Origin: Azohydromonas aeria
GTDB lineage: Bacteria; Pseudomonadota; Gammaproteobacteria; Burkholderiales; Burkholderiaceae_C
DNA length: 64,000 nucleotides
Reading direction: 5' to 3'
Assembly (NCBI RefSeq): GCF_009760915.1
Contig: NZ_VIDQ01000010.1
Span: 1-64,000, forward strand
The position numbers and the translations under genes were made by a program. Position 1 is the stretch's first letter, and each line of letters starts with the position of its first letter. The notes under the pieces are model-generated. The model had not been told where the DNA came from and did no database searches. It saw only the letters and a program-made list of their open reading frames with translations. Below are positions 29,224-37,803 of this stretch, one piece after another.

Positions 29224-29979
29224 TCAGCCCTTGCGGCCCATGGTCGTGAGGCCTTCGCCGATGGACTTCAGCGCGTTGGAGAAGGTGTTCTGCAGGATGC
29301 TGAACTCCTGCGAGGTGGCCTGGAACTGGGCCTGCACCACGCTGAACTCGCGCGCATTGTCGGACTGCTGCGACTGGATGTCACCGCGGCCCTTGGCGTC
29401 GTCCTTGCCCAGGCCTTCGAGCTTGCCGGTGAGCTCCTGGCCGTTGGCGTTGAGGTCGGACATCTTCTTGCTCAGGTCCACCATCTGCGCGGCCTTGTCG
29501 CCGGCGATCTCGCCCATGGCGATGGCAATGGCCTGCAGCCAGCTGCCGGCCGTGGCGCCGGACTTGCCCTTGCCGCCCTTGCCGCCGCAGCCCTCCTCGC
29601 CGTCCTTGTCCAGGTTCTTGCGCGTGGCCTCGATGATCTTCTGGCACAGGTCCTTGACGAAGTCCTTGATGCTGTCCTGGATGCCGTGGTTGCCGCCGAC
29701 GTGGTCGGCGCAGCCGCGGTCCACGGGCTTCATCATCCCGCCCAGCACCTGGCCGGCGATCTGGTTGACGATGTCCCCGACGAACTTGGGCATGCCCGAC
29801 TCGCGGCACAGCGTCTGCACCGCCTGCCCCACGGCCTGGCCGATGCCGCCGGCCAGCAGGTTGCTCACCGCGTTGGCGATGCCCAGCGGCGGAAAGGCCA
29901 TGCTGCCGATGCTCAGGGCCGTGCTGACCAGGCTGCCGATGCCGCTGCCGCCGAAAACGCTGTTGAGTGCGCTGGACAT
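29224..29979 (-). CDS. Candidate T3SS-secreted protein with needle-like C-terminus
   Basis: 251 residues from ATG 29979, after AAGGAGATCACATC, one of the best ribosome sites in the locus, suggesting high expression. N-terminus MSSALNSVFGGSGIGSLVST is Ser/Gly-rich; residues about 12-60 are hydrophobic and Gly/Ala-rich; a Gly/Lys/Cys spacer (GEEGCGGKGGKGKSG) follows; the rest is heptad-like helix. The last 26 residues align without gaps to the end of the 104-residue candidate needle protein, 11 identities (S.L.N...A..S.G..L.TM.RK). It has no signal peptide. Could be a tip, translocator or extra needle/rod-type subunit; no family recognised. Confidence 0.7.
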   Translation of the reverse strand: MSSALNSVFGGSGIGSLVSTALSIGSMAFPPLGIANAVSNLLAGGIGQAVGQAVQTLCRESGMPKFVGDIVNQIAGQVLGGMMKPVDRGCADHVGGNHGIQDSIKDFVKDLCQKIIEATRKNLDKDGEEGCGGKGGKGKSGATAGSWLQAIAIAMGEIAGDKAAQMVDLSKKMSDLNANGQELTGKLEGLGKDDAKGRGDIQSQQSDNAREFSVVQAQFQATSQEFSILQNTFSNALKSIGEGLTTMGRKG

Positions 29980-30197
29980 GATGTGATCTCCTTGGGTGTG
30001 CGGGCGCTTCGGGGTTGATGGAAAACCGCGCCCTGGTTGCTGAATCAACTTGCCACGTTGCCGCGGCCTGCTTCTCGCCTGCGACGCTTGCTGCCCTGGG
30101 GCATTCGCATCGCTGACGTGTCCATTGAAGGCGAAAGACGCCCTCGCCGAAAGTCGGGACCTGCGGCAGCCGGGGACGGCCGCAGTCAGTAGCGTTC
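29980..30197 (-). other. Spacer before the 251-residue gene
   Basis: 218 bases inside the sctU operon, much longer than other gaps in it. A hairpin with arms TGCGGC/GCCGCA (minus strand) lies just after the FliO-like stop. A separate promoter for the 251-residue gene is plausible but I see no clear boxes. Confidence 0.4.
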
Positions 30198-30554
30198 CTA
30201 GTCGGAAGCCCCGCCACGCAGGGCTTTTTCATCGATGGTCCGTGCTTCGGACACGGGCTCGGCCACGGCCGCCGCACCTTGCGCCGGCCAGTGCGCAAGG
30301 GTGCTGATGCCCCCGGCCGCGACGCCGAGCATCCAGCGCTCGCCGCGGTGCTCGACGATCACGACGCGCTCCTTCGGCCCCACGGGCAGCGCCCGCACGA
30401 AGCGCAGCGCCTCGCTGCCCGCGGGCAAGCCCTTCACAAGAGCGCCCTTGGCGTCCATGCGCCGGCGCAGCAGGCGCAGCGCGATCCACGCCAGCACCAG
30501 CACCAGGGCGAGCGCGGCGAGCATCCGCGCGAAGTTGCTCACGAACGCTTCCAT
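30198..30554 (-). CDS. FliO-like T3SS export-apparatus protein
   Basis: 118 residues. One N-terminal membrane helix (FARMLAALALVLVLAWIALR) with a basic flank, then a compact domain matching FliO: RFVRALPVGPKERVVIVEHR followed by GERWMLGVAAGGISTLAHWP. In flagella FliO helps assemble the FliP (SctR) ring; injectisomes normally lack it. The ATG at 30554 lies 16 bases inside the sctU 3' end, so translation is coupled to sctU. The C-terminal tail ends DEKALRGGASD. No flagellar genes are in the window. Confidence 0.8.
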   Translation of the reverse strand: MEAFVSNFARMLAALALVLVLAWIALRLLRRRMDAKGALVKGLPAGSEALRFVRALPVGPKERVVIVEHRGERWMLGVAAGGISTLAHWPAQGAAAVAEPVSEARTIDEKALRGGASD

Positions 30555-31735
30555 GCCGGGTCCGGGTAGTGGGTGAGGTCCACGCCCGGCGTGGGGATGC
30601 GCGGCGCGGGCAGCGGGGTGGAGAGGACTTCGCCGCCGGCCTCGCGGCGCTGTGCATCGACGCGCTCGCGCACCTCGCGCGCCCACAGGATGACCTCGGC
30701 AATGATCTCGAACAGGTCGCCGGGAACGATCTCGCCGACCTCGGCACGCGCCAGCAGGTCGCGCGCCAGCGGCACGTTGCGCACGATGGGCACGCCCGCC
30801 TCCTCGGCCGCCTCGCGCATGGCGCGAGCCACGTGGTCCTCGCCCTTGGCGGCGATGGTGGGCACGGGTGCGCTGTCGCGGTCGTAGTCGATGGCGATGG
30901 CCACGTGCGTGGGGTTCACGACCAGCACGTTGGCGTTGCGCGCGGCCTGCGCCTGGTTGCTCTGCGACCACTCCTGGTGCGCCTGCTTGCGCTGCTGCCG
31001 GACGTGCGGGTCGCCCTCGCTTTCCTTGTACTCCTGCTTGATGTCGCGCAGGCTCATGCGCATCTTCTTCTCGAAGGCGTGGCGCTGGTACACCACGTCG
31101 AGCAGCGCCACGAAGGCGAACACGCCCAGCGTCCACAGCAGCAGCCGCGAGCTCAGGCTCCAGGCGATCTCGCCGACGACCTGCGGCGAGGGCTGGGCCG
31201 AGCGCGCCAGGCCCACGAGCTGCGGCAGCGCCGCGCGCAGCAGGAACCAGCCGATGGCCAGCAGCAGCGCCGCCTTGGCCACCGCCTTGAGCAGCTCGAC
31301 GAGGTTGTCCATCGAGAACATGCGCTTGACGCCGGCCACCGGGTCGAGGTTCTCCAGCTTGGGCTTGACCTTCTCGAAGGCCAGCACCGGGCCGGTCTGC
31401 AGGAAGTCGATCAGCAGCCCGGCCGCGGCCACGGGTGCGAGCACCAGCGCGGTGAGCAGCAGCCCGGCTTCGAGCGCCTGCCAGCCCAGCGCGCGCACCG
31501 CGCCGGCGAAGCCCGTGAGCGCCCAGCCGCTGCCGATGGTGGCGAAGAAGGCCTCGAACAGCGCGTGCAGCCTGTGTACCGCCTCGCTCACGGCGAAGCC
31601 GCCCACGGCGAGCCACACCACCAGCAGCGCCGTGCTGGTGAGCTCCTTGCTCTTGGGCACGTCGCCCTTCTTGCGTGCGTCCTGCAGCTTCTTGGGTGTG
31701 GGCTTCTCGGTCTTGTCGCCGGCGTCCTCGGCCAT
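30539..31735 (-). CDS. sctU: T3SS export-apparatus switch protein SctU (FlhB family)
   Basis: Inner-membrane protein whose cytoplasmic domain self-cleaves to switch substrate class. 398 residues. N-terminus GDKTEKPTPKKLQDARKKG is the family signature; four membrane helices follow between about 33 and 215; the autocleavage site NPTH is at 274-277, in LVVNPTHVAIAIDYD. The Pro-rich tail (about 365-398) is longer than usual for injectisomes and closer to FlhB length. First gene of the minus-strand T3SS operon. Confidence 0.95.
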   Translation of the reverse strand: MAEDAGDKTEKPTPKKLQDARKKGDVPKSKELTSTALLVVWLAVGGFAVSEAVHRLHALFEAFFATIGSGWALTGFAGAVRALGWQALEAGLLLTALVLAPVAAAGLLIDFLQTGPVLAFEKVKPKLENLDPVAGVKRMFSMDNLVELLKAVAKAALLLAIGWFLLRAALPQLVGLARSAQPSPQVVGEIAWSLSSRLLLWTLGVFAFVALLDVVYQRHAFEKKMRMSLRDIKQEYKESEGDPHVRQQRKQAHQEWSQSNQAQAARNANVLVVNPTHVAIAIDYDRDSAPVPTIAAKGEDHVARAMREAAEEAGVPIVRNVPLARDLLARAEVGEIVPGDLFEIIAEVILWAREVRERVDAQRREAGGEVLSTPLPAPRIPTPGVDLTHYPDPAWKRS

Positions 31736-32439
31736 GACGGGCTCCTGCAAACAGAGGTCGTGATGGCGGCTGGGTTGCGGGTCGCTGCGGATGGGTTCAT
31801 TCCCAGTTGGGGCCGTTACCAATGCAATGCGCCGGTGGGGTGGGAAGGCGCAACGCACCGAGGCAACCGGCTGCGCGCGGGAAAAGCAGGTTGGGGAAGA
31901 GAAGGCGGCAGTTGCGCGGAGGCTCAGTGTTGTCCGGGGAAAGACAAGACCGACTGGCATCCCGACGGCACAGGCGCCCCGCCCCCTACTTCGTCATTCC
32001 GGCGAAAGCCGGAATCCACGAGCGCCGCGATGTCGCGCTGGCCAGTGCAGGCACGTGTCGGCGTAGGCCATGCCAGCGCAGCAGTACGCGTGGATTCCGG
32101 CTTTCGCCGGAATGACGGATCGGGGTGCGAGGCGTCGTGGCTGACGGGATGCCATGTGTTGAGGTTTTCCCGCACAGCCGTGCGCGAAAGCAGCAACTCA
32201 GGCCGTGTCGGTCTGACTGGAGGTTGAACGTGGCGTTGAGGCCGTCCTGGCGGACGGCTGGAACATGGATTCCCGCTTTCGCGGGAATGACGACTCCTTT
32301 GGCTGGCGGCCTGCCTCCGTTCCGTGAGTTCTTCCCGCCTTCGGCGGGCCGCCCTGCCCTTGCCCGCCGCGCCGCATGAACCCCGCGCCGCGCCGCCGCA
32401 ACCCAGCGCCACCAAGGTCCCTCAGCCTGGAGCGCCCGC
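31736..32439. other. Divergent T3SS control region with repeats
   Basis: 704 bases between sctU (minus) and the lytic transglycosylase gene (plus). It contains the second 132-bp inverted-repeat element, a half element near 32262-32292 (GATTCCCGCTTTCGCGGGAA), and a hairpin CCCGCC-TTC-GGCGGG at 32334-32348. Promoters for both T3SS operons should be here but I cannot assign boxes. Open frames in this stretch are not convincing. Confidence 0.6.
31988..32119. repeat. Inverted-repeat element, copy 2
   Basis: Same arms, length and orientation as 26629-26759 (TACTTCGTCATTCCGGCG to CGCCGGAATGACGGAT), with extra similarity just outside (CGTGGCTGACGGGA) in both copies. The pair forms direct repeats around the whole sctU operon. 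Confidence 0.88.
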
Positions 32440-33300
32440 ATGAATCCCGCCGCCCGCACCGCCGCCCGACGCCACCCGCCGCAGTCCCTCGCGCACCTGG
32501 CCGGCGCCCTGATGCTGGCCGCGCTGCTGGCCGCCGCGCCGCGGGCGCAGGCCGAGGCACCCTGCGCCGGCAAGCTCCCCGACGCCAAGGCCGCCGAGCA
32601 GGGCGCGGACGGCGTCGAGAAGTTCCGCCTCGTGGCCCGGCAGTGCCGCGTGCTCGACGGCGAGGCCACGCTGCACCGCTCGCGCGCGCTGGACATCTAC
32701 GCGCGGCCCGGCGTGCCCTCGGTGACGATCCGCATGTCCGACCCGGTGCCCGATCCCTATGCCACCGAGCCCGCGCCGCAGTTGTCCCCGCAACCGCAAG
32801 GCGCGCCCCGGCGCGCCGCCCCCGTGCTCGACGACCACGGCCGGCGCGTGCTGGTGGTGGCACCGGCGCTGCTGCAGGCGGCGCGCGACAACGGCATCGA
32901 CCCGCTGCTGATGCACGCCATCGCCCACGTCGAGTCGCGCCACAACGCCGCGGCGGTGTCGCATGCCGGCGCGCGCGGCGTGATGCAGGTCATGCCCGCC
33001 ACCGGCAAGCGCTTCGGCGCCGGGGCGGATGCCGAGCGCAGCCTGCTCGACGCGCGCACCAACACCCAGGCCGGCGCCGCCTACCTGCGCCTGCTGCAGC
33101 GCCGCTTCAACGGCGACCTCACGCGCGTGCTCGCCGCCTACAACGCCGGCGAGGGCGCGGTGGACAAGTACGGCGGCGTGCCGCCCTACGCCGAGACCCG
33201 GGCCTACGTGCGCGACGTCGCGGCGGTGTACCGGCGGCTGCAGCAGGAGTTCGGCGTCTCGCCCGGCGGCCAGATCGTGGCCAGGCTCGGGGGGCAGTAA
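32440..33300 (+). CDS. T3SS-associated lytic transglycosylase
   Basis: Family 1 (SLT) peptidoglycan lyase that opens the wall for the secretion apparatus. 286 residues: signal peptide (LMLAALLAAAPRAQA), a spacer domain, then the SLT fold with catalytic Glu165 in AHVESRHN, HAGARGVMQVMPATGK, and VLAAYNAGEGAV. The stop is three bases from the sctV start, so it belongs to the T3SS operon and plays the part of IpgF/VirB1-type enzymes. Confidence 0.93.
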   Translation: MNPAARTAARRHPPQSLAHLAGALMLAALLAAAPRAQAEAPCAGKLPDAKAAEQGADGVEKFRLVARQCRVLDGEATLHRSRALDIYARPGVPSVTIRMSDPVPDPYATEPAPQLSPQPQGAPRRAAPVLDDHGRRVLVVAPALLQAARDNGIDPLLMHAIAHVESRHNAAAVSHAGARGVMQVMPATGKRFGAGADAERSLLDARTNTQAGAAYLRLLQRRFNGDLTRVLAAYNAGEGAVDKYGGVPPYAETRAYVRDVAAVYRRLQQEFGVSPGGQIVARLGGQ

Positions 33301-33303
33301 GCC

Positions 33304-35265
33304 ATGAGCATGTCCGACTACTTCCGCAGCAGCGCGGGCACTGCCCCCGAGAGCGTGCTGTCGCGCTACAGCGACCTGGTGCTCGTCGCCGGCGTCGTCG
33401 CCATCGTGGCGCTGATGGTGCTGCCGCTGCCGCTGTGGCTGATCGACCTGCTGGTGGCGGCCAACATCGCCTCGGGGCTGATGCTGCTGCTGCTGGCGAT
33501 CTACATCCGCTCGCCGCTGGAGTTCTCGGTGTTCCCCAGCGTGCTGCTGATGACCACCCTCTTCCGCCTGTCGCTGTCCATCGCCACCACGCGCATGATC
33601 CTGCTGCACGGCGACGCGGGCCACATCATCGACACCTTCGGCAAGGTGGTTGCGGGCGGCAACCTCGTGGTCGGCCTGGTGGTGTTCCTGATCATCACGG
33701 TGGTGCAGTTCATCGTGATCGCCAAGGGCGCCGAGCGCGTGGCCGAGGTGGCGGCGCGCTTCTCGCTCGACGCCATGCCGGGCAAGCAGATGTCGATCGA
33801 CTCCGACCTGCGCTCCGGGCTGCTCGACAAGGACGAGGCCCGGCGCAAGCGCCGCGCGCTGGAACAGGAGAGCAAGCTGCACGGCAGCCTCGACGGCGCC
33901 ATGAAGTTCGTCAAGGGCGACGCCATCGCCGGCATCGTCATCATCGCCATCAACCTGCTGGGCGGCCTGGCCGTGGGCGTGGTCATGAACGACATGCCCG
34001 TGGGCGTGGCCGTGCACAAGTACTCGATCCTGACCATCGGCGAGGGCATGGTGGCGCAGGTGCCGGCGCTGCTGGGCGCGATGGCCGCGGGCCTGATCGT
34101 CACGCGCAGCGGCGACGACGACGACAAGCACCTGGGCGACGCCATCCGCAAGCAGCTCATGGCCAAGCCGCGCGTGCTGCTGGTGGCCGGCGGCATCTGC
34201 GTGCTGATGTCGCTGGTGCCGGGCTTCCCGGTGGGCGCCTTCCTGGCCCTGGCGCTGCTGTGCGGCGGCGCCGGCGTGCTGCTCACGCCGGCCTGGCGCG
34301 AGCGCCTCGTGAAGGTGCGCAACCCGGCCGTGAGCGGCCTGGTGAAGCGGCTGCACACCGAGGCGCCCGTCACCGCCACCGCGCTGCCGCAGGCTCGCCC
34401 CTCCGTGCCGCTGCTGCTGCGCGTGCCGCAGCGGCTGCTCGCCGGGGACGGCGCCGCGCGGCTGAGCCATGCGCTGGAGGAGGTGCTCGACGATTTCCAG
34501 TTGCAGCTCGGCCTGCCGCTGCCGCGCGTGCACCTGCACGGCGCGGGCGAGTCCGGCTGGGAGCTGCTGGCCTTCGAGGTGCCGCTGGCGCAGGGCGAGT
34601 TGCCCGGCGAAGACATGCCGCGCGCCCTGGCCGAGGCGGTGCGCCAGTCGCTGCGCCGGCAGGCGCCGCTGTTCCTGGGCCTGCAGGACACGACGCTGCT
34701 GCTCACCCGCGCCTCGGCCGACATGCCCGACGTGGTCAAGGAGGTGCTGCGCGCGCTGCCGGTGCAGCGCGTGGCCGAGGTGCTGCGCCGCCTGGTGGCT
34801 GAAGGGGTGTCGATCCGCAACCTGCGCGACATCCTGGAGGCGCTGTCGGATGCCGGCCAGCGCGAGAAGGACGCGCACTCGCTCACCGAGTTCGCCCGCA
34901 TCGCGCTCAAGCGCCAGCTCAGCTGGCAGGCCGCGCCCGGCGGCACCCTGCGCGCGCTGATGCTGGAGCCGGCGCTGGAGGAACTGTTGCGCCAGGGCGT
35001 GCGCGTCAACGCCGGCGTGTCGCAGCTGGCGCTGGAGCCGCAGGTGGCGCAGGCCGTCAGCCAGGCGCTGTGCGCCGCGGTGCGGCGCCACCAGGCGGCG
35101 GCGCTGCTCACGCCCATCGACATCCGCTGGCACGTGCGCCGGCTGGTCGAGGCGGAATGCTTCGACACCCCGGTGCTGTCCTACCACGAGCTCACGCCCA
35201 CGCTGCAGCTCGACGTGATCGACCGCGTGGCCCTGCCGGCCGCGCCCCTGCTGGAGGTTGCGTGA
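33304..35265 (+). CDS. sctV: T3SS export gate SctV (FlhA/HrcV family)
   Basis: Nonameric inner-membrane export gate. 653 residues: seven to eight membrane helices in the first half with the FHIPEP-type region (RSPLEFSVFPSVLLMTTLFR, RLSLSIATTRMILLHGDAG, GDAIAGIVIIAINLLGGLAV) and a large cytoplasmic ring domain from about 340. Slightly short for the family (about 680-700). Immediately follows the transglycosylase gene. A repeat-rich 620-bp gap separates it from sctC. Confidence 0.97.
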   Translation: MSMSDYFRSSAGTAPESVLSRYSDLVLVAGVVAIVALMVLPLPLWLIDLLVAANIASGLMLLLLAIYIRSPLEFSVFPSVLLMTTLFRLSLSIATTRMILLHGDAGHIIDTFGKVVAGGNLVVGLVVFLIITVVQFIVIAKGAERVAEVAARFSLDAMPGKQMSIDSDLRSGLLDKDEARRKRRALEQESKLHGSLDGAMKFVKGDAIAGIVIIAINLLGGLAVGVVMNDMPVGVAVHKYSILTIGEGMVAQVPALLGAMAAGLIVTRSGDDDDKHLGDAIRKQLMAKPRVLLVAGGICVLMSLVPGFPVGAFLALALLCGGAGVLLTPAWRERLVKVRNPAVSGLVKRLHTEAPVTATALPQARPSVPLLLRVPQRLLAGDGAARLSHALEEVLDDFQLQLGLPLPRVHLHGAGESGWELLAFEVPLAQGELPGEDMPRALAEAVRQSLRRQAPLFLGLQDTTLLLTRASADMPDVVKEVLRALPVQRVAEVLRRLVAEGVSIRNLRDILEALSDAGQREKDAHSLTEFARIALKRQLSWQAAPGGTLRALMLEPALEELLRQGVRVNAGVSQLALEPQVAQAVSQALCAAVRRHQAAALLTPIDIRWHVRRLVEAECFDTPVLSYHELTPTLQLDVIDRVALPAAPLLEVA

Positions 35266-35327
35266 CCACACTCTCCGCCTGCCTGCGCACCCTGCGCAGC
35301 CGCATTCAACAGCCGGACAACCCCTTT

Positions 35328-35496
35328 CCGTTCGCCCTGAGGTATCGAAGGGTGGACGGCCCGCACCGTGGTGCGGGCATCCGAGCCTGTCAGATTCGGC
35401 CTTCGATACCTCAGTCCGAACGGTTCATGGAGCCCACAGCTTCTGGCCTCCCTACCAGCCTGACGGCTTCACCCTTCGATACCTCAGGGCGAACGG
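35328..35496. repeat. 169-bp composite repeat A (inverted partner at 39800-39967)
   Basis: Begins CCGTTCGCCCTGAGGTATCG and ends CGATACCTCAGGGCGAACGG, so its ends are inverted repeats. Inside are GCCCGCACCGTGGTGCGGGC and a middle CGATACCTCAGTCCGAACGG. The reverse complement of nearly the entire element occurs at 39800-39967. Confidence 0.92.
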
Positions 35497-35519
35497 GGTG
35501 GTGTTCGAGGACCAAATGC

Positions 35520-35756
35520 GATGCGTATGAGGTATCGAAGGATGAGCGGCCCCTGCCGGGCGCTGATCCCGAGGCCGCGATGCATTCCGTTCGTCCTGAG
35601 GTATCGAAGGATGAACGGCCCCTGCCGGGCAGCGGCCATCCAAGCCTGCCGGATTCGCACTTCGATACCTCAGTGCGAACGGGCCAGGAAGCTAGCGGCC
35701 TCTTGGGCACCATGCGAGCCTGCCGGATTCGTCCTTCGATACCTCAGGACGAACGG
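35520..35756. repeat. Further scattered copies of the GAGGTATCGAAGG palindromic repeat
   Basis: Copies near 35527-35549 and 35596-35621 (plus) and 35661-35686 and 35730-35755 (inverted), the last being CCTTCGATACCTCAGGACGA-type. Some are followed by the same CCCCTGCCGGGC block, so longer units were duplicated here. Confidence 0.85.
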
Positions 35757-35860
35757 ATCCTTTCTCAGGACGAACGGGTCTGTTCTCAAGCCGAACGGGT
35801 CATTTCTCGGGACAGGCGGGTCTTTACTCAAGACGGACGGGCCTTCTTTCGGGATGGGCA
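35754..35860. repeat. Five degenerate 21-bp tandem repeats before the secretin gene
   Basis: Units of the form GG(G/A)TC-N2-TTCTC-N2-G-N-CGAAC, decaying toward 35860. In the secretin frame each unit encodes a heptad such as DERILSQ, DERVCSQ, AERVISR, DRRVFTQ, DGRAFFR. The first unit grows out of a CAGGACGAACGG repeat end, so the array seems to have arisen from the inverted-repeat element. Confidence 0.8.
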
Positions 35861-35885
35861 TGTCCTTTTCCATCCAGGACGGCTT

Positions 35886-37688
35886 TTGAGGGCGCTGGTC
35901 CGCATCAGCCTGCTCGTTGCCACTGCAACCTCGATGGCCGCCCCCATGCCCAACGCCGGCCGCATGGTCAACCTCACGGCGCGCGAGCAGCCGATCGCCG
36001 CGTTCCTGCAGAACCTGTTCGCCTCGGTGGACGTGCCCGCGGTCATCAGCCCGCAGCTGGCCGGCAGCGTCAACGGCAACTTCGCAGGCCCGGCCGAGCG
36101 CGTGCTGCGCGACGTGGCGCGCGTCTACAACCTGGTGCCCTACTACGACGGCGCGGCCATGCACGTGGTGCCCGCGGGCGAGCTGGTCACGCGCAGCCAG
36201 GCGCTGCCCACGGCCGCGGCCGAGCGCGTGCTGCGCGAGGCCCAGGCGCTGAACCTGCCCGACGCCCGCAACTCGCTGCGCCTGACCTCGGGCAACCAGC
36301 TCGTCGTCAGCGGCACGAAGCGCTTTGCCGAGCAGGTCGATGAGCTCGTCCGCAGCGCGCAGCAGGTGCAGGCCGCCGCCGCGGCGCCGGCCGCCCCGGG
36401 GCAGATGGACTTCCGCGTCTTCTACCTGCGCTACGCCTGGGCCCAGGACACCTCGGTGAACCTGGGCGGGCGCCAGATCGTGGTGCCCGGCGTGGCGTCG
36501 ATCCTGCGCTCGCTGGTGGGCTCGCGGCCGCTGGGCGCGGGCGCGCAGGACGTGGCGCTGCGCCCGACCCTGCCCAAGCTCAAGGGCCAGGGCCTGGCCT
36601 CGCAGGGCGTGGCGCCCACCGCCGCCGAGCGCGGCAAGGAGTCGGCCGACGCCGCGCGCGGCCGCGCGGTGGACGCGCTGGTCAACGCCCTCAACAGCAC
36701 CGCGGCGGCGCCCGAAGCAGCCCAGGCCAGCGCCCCGGCGCCGGGCCTGCCCGCGCCGGGCTACGACCCGCGCCAGGTCAGCATCGAGGCCGAGCCGCGG
36801 CTCAATGCCGTGATCGTGCGCGACGTCTCGGAGCGGCTGGCGCGCTACGAGCAGCTCATCGCCGCGCTGGACGTGGAGCCGCAGTCGCTGGAGATCGAGG
36901 CGACCATCATCGACGTCAACACCGACCGGCTGCGCGAGCTGGGCATCAACTGGCGCTGGAACAACGCCGGCAATTCGGCAAGCTTCGGCAGCCTGGCCGC
37001 GGGCACCCTGGGCCGCGGCCTGGTGGCGTCCACGGTGCTGGGCTCGATCGGGCAGTTCATCGCGCGCATCAACGCGCTGCAGGCCGAGGGCGCGGCGCGC
37101 GTGGTGTCGAGCCCGCAGGTGGTGACGCTGTCCAACGTGGAGGCGGTGTTCGACAACACCTCGACCTTCTTCGTGCGCGTGGCCGGGCGCGAGGAGGTGG
37201 ACCTCTTCAACGTCAGCGCCGGCACCTCGCTGCGCGTGACGCCGCACGTCTTCCGCGACCAGGACCAGACGCGCATCAAGCTGCTGGTCAACGTCGAGGA
37301 CGGCTCGCTCACCGGGCGCCAGGTGGACCAGATCCCCATCGTCGAGCGCTCCAGCATCAACACCCAGGCGCTAATCGCCGAGGGCGAGAGCCTGCTCATC
37401 GGCGGCATGACGCGCGAGGTCTCCACCTCCAACGTGGACAAGGTGCCGGGCCTGGGCGACGCGCCCGTGGTAGGCAACCTGTTCAAGAACAAGGCCACCA
37501 GCGTGGCGCGCGTGGAGCGCATGTTCCTGATCACGCCGCGCCTGGCGTCCTCGCGCCCGGCGCCGACCACCACCGCGCTCAAGCCCGAGCTGCCGCCCGT
37601 GCCCGCGCCGGGCGCCGGCGGCGCGCGCTACACGCCCGAGCGCGCGCCGGTGGAGATCGACCTGGATGCGGTGGGACCTGGGCGGTGA
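35886..37688 (+). CDS. sctC: T3SS outer-membrane secretin SctC
   Basis: Forms the outer-membrane ring. About 600 residues from a TTG at 35886 preceded by AGGACGGCTT. This start gives a signal peptide (RALVRISLLVATATSMAAP). N0/N1 domains follow (REQPIAAFLQNLFASVDVPA, RVLRDVARVYNLVPYYDGAA), then a Pro/Ala-rich spacer, and the secretin core (VSIEAEPRLNAVIVRDV, EATIIDVNTDRLRELGINW, SSPQVVTLSNVEAVF, SLLIGGMTREVSTSN). No ATG in frame is suitably placed; in-frame ATG codons further up would add repeat-coded residues. A TTG start implies weak translation. Confidence 0.92.
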   Translation: MRALVRISLLVATATSMAAPMPNAGRMVNLTAREQPIAAFLQNLFASVDVPAVISPQLAGSVNGNFAGPAERVLRDVARVYNLVPYYDGAAMHVVPAGELVTRSQALPTAAAERVLREAQALNLPDARNSLRLTSGNQLVVSGTKRFAEQVDELVRSAQQVQAAAAAPAAPGQMDFRVFYLRYAWAQDTSVNLGGRQIVVPGVASILRSLVGSRPLGAGAQDVALRPTLPKLKGQGLASQGVAPTAAERGKESADAARGRAVDALVNALNSTAAAPEAAQASAPAPGLPAPGYDPRQVSIEAEPRLNAVIVRDVSERLARYEQLIAALDVEPQSLEIEATIIDVNTDRLRELGINWRWNNAGNSASFGSLAAGTLGRGLVASTVLGSIGQFIARINALQAEGAARVVSSPQVVTLSNVEAVFDNTSTFFVRVAGREEVDLFNVSAGTSLRVTPHVFRDQDQTRIKLLVNVEDGSLTGRQVDQIPIVERSSINTQALIAEGESLLIGGMTREVSTSNVDKVPGLGDAPVVGNLFKNKATSVARVERMFLITPRLASSRPAPTTTALKPELPPVPAPGAGGARYTPERAPVEIDLDAVGPGR

Positions 37689-37709
37689 AAGGCTGCGGCA
37701 CGCGCTACT

Positions 37710-37741
37710 CCGTTCGTCCTTCGATACCTCAGGACGAACGG
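37710..37741. repeat. Perfect 10-bp palindrome of the GAGGTATCGAAGG family between sctC and sctD
   Basis: CCGTTCGTCC, 12-base loop TTCGATACCTCA, GGACGAACGG. As RNA it would form a stable hairpin between two genes that need unequal amounts of product, so attenuation or 3'-end protection of sctC mRNA is possible. It is also simply a further copy of the repeat. Confidence 0.85.
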
Positions 37742-37803
37742 CATAGGCCTGGAGCTTCGACAGCGTGAAGCACGCGGGAATGACCAGACAAGGAAGGCTG
37801 ACC

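Larger units (their letters stand above)
35266..35885. other. Repeat-filled gap between sctV and sctC
   Basis: Contains the 169-bp composite repeat A, at least three more copies of the core GAGGTATCGAAGG in both orientations (near 35525, 35601, 35663, 35733), and the 21-bp degenerate tandem repeat just before the secretin. The frame of sctC stays open through the whole gap, but this looks accidental. Confidence 0.75.

Noticed and set aside
31807..32115. Small plus-strand ORFs between sctU and the transglycosylase gene
   Set aside because: They consist largely of the inverted-repeat element, and similar readings appear wherever the element occurs.
35328..35860. CRISPR array
   Set aside because: Repeats are palindromic and in both orientations, spacing is irregular, the 21-bp units are contiguous without spacers, and there are no cas genes.
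35070..35885. Secretin coding sequence starting far upstream of 35886
   Set aside because: The frame overlaps sctV and then runs through repeat elements; the signal peptide begins only after the TTG at 35886.
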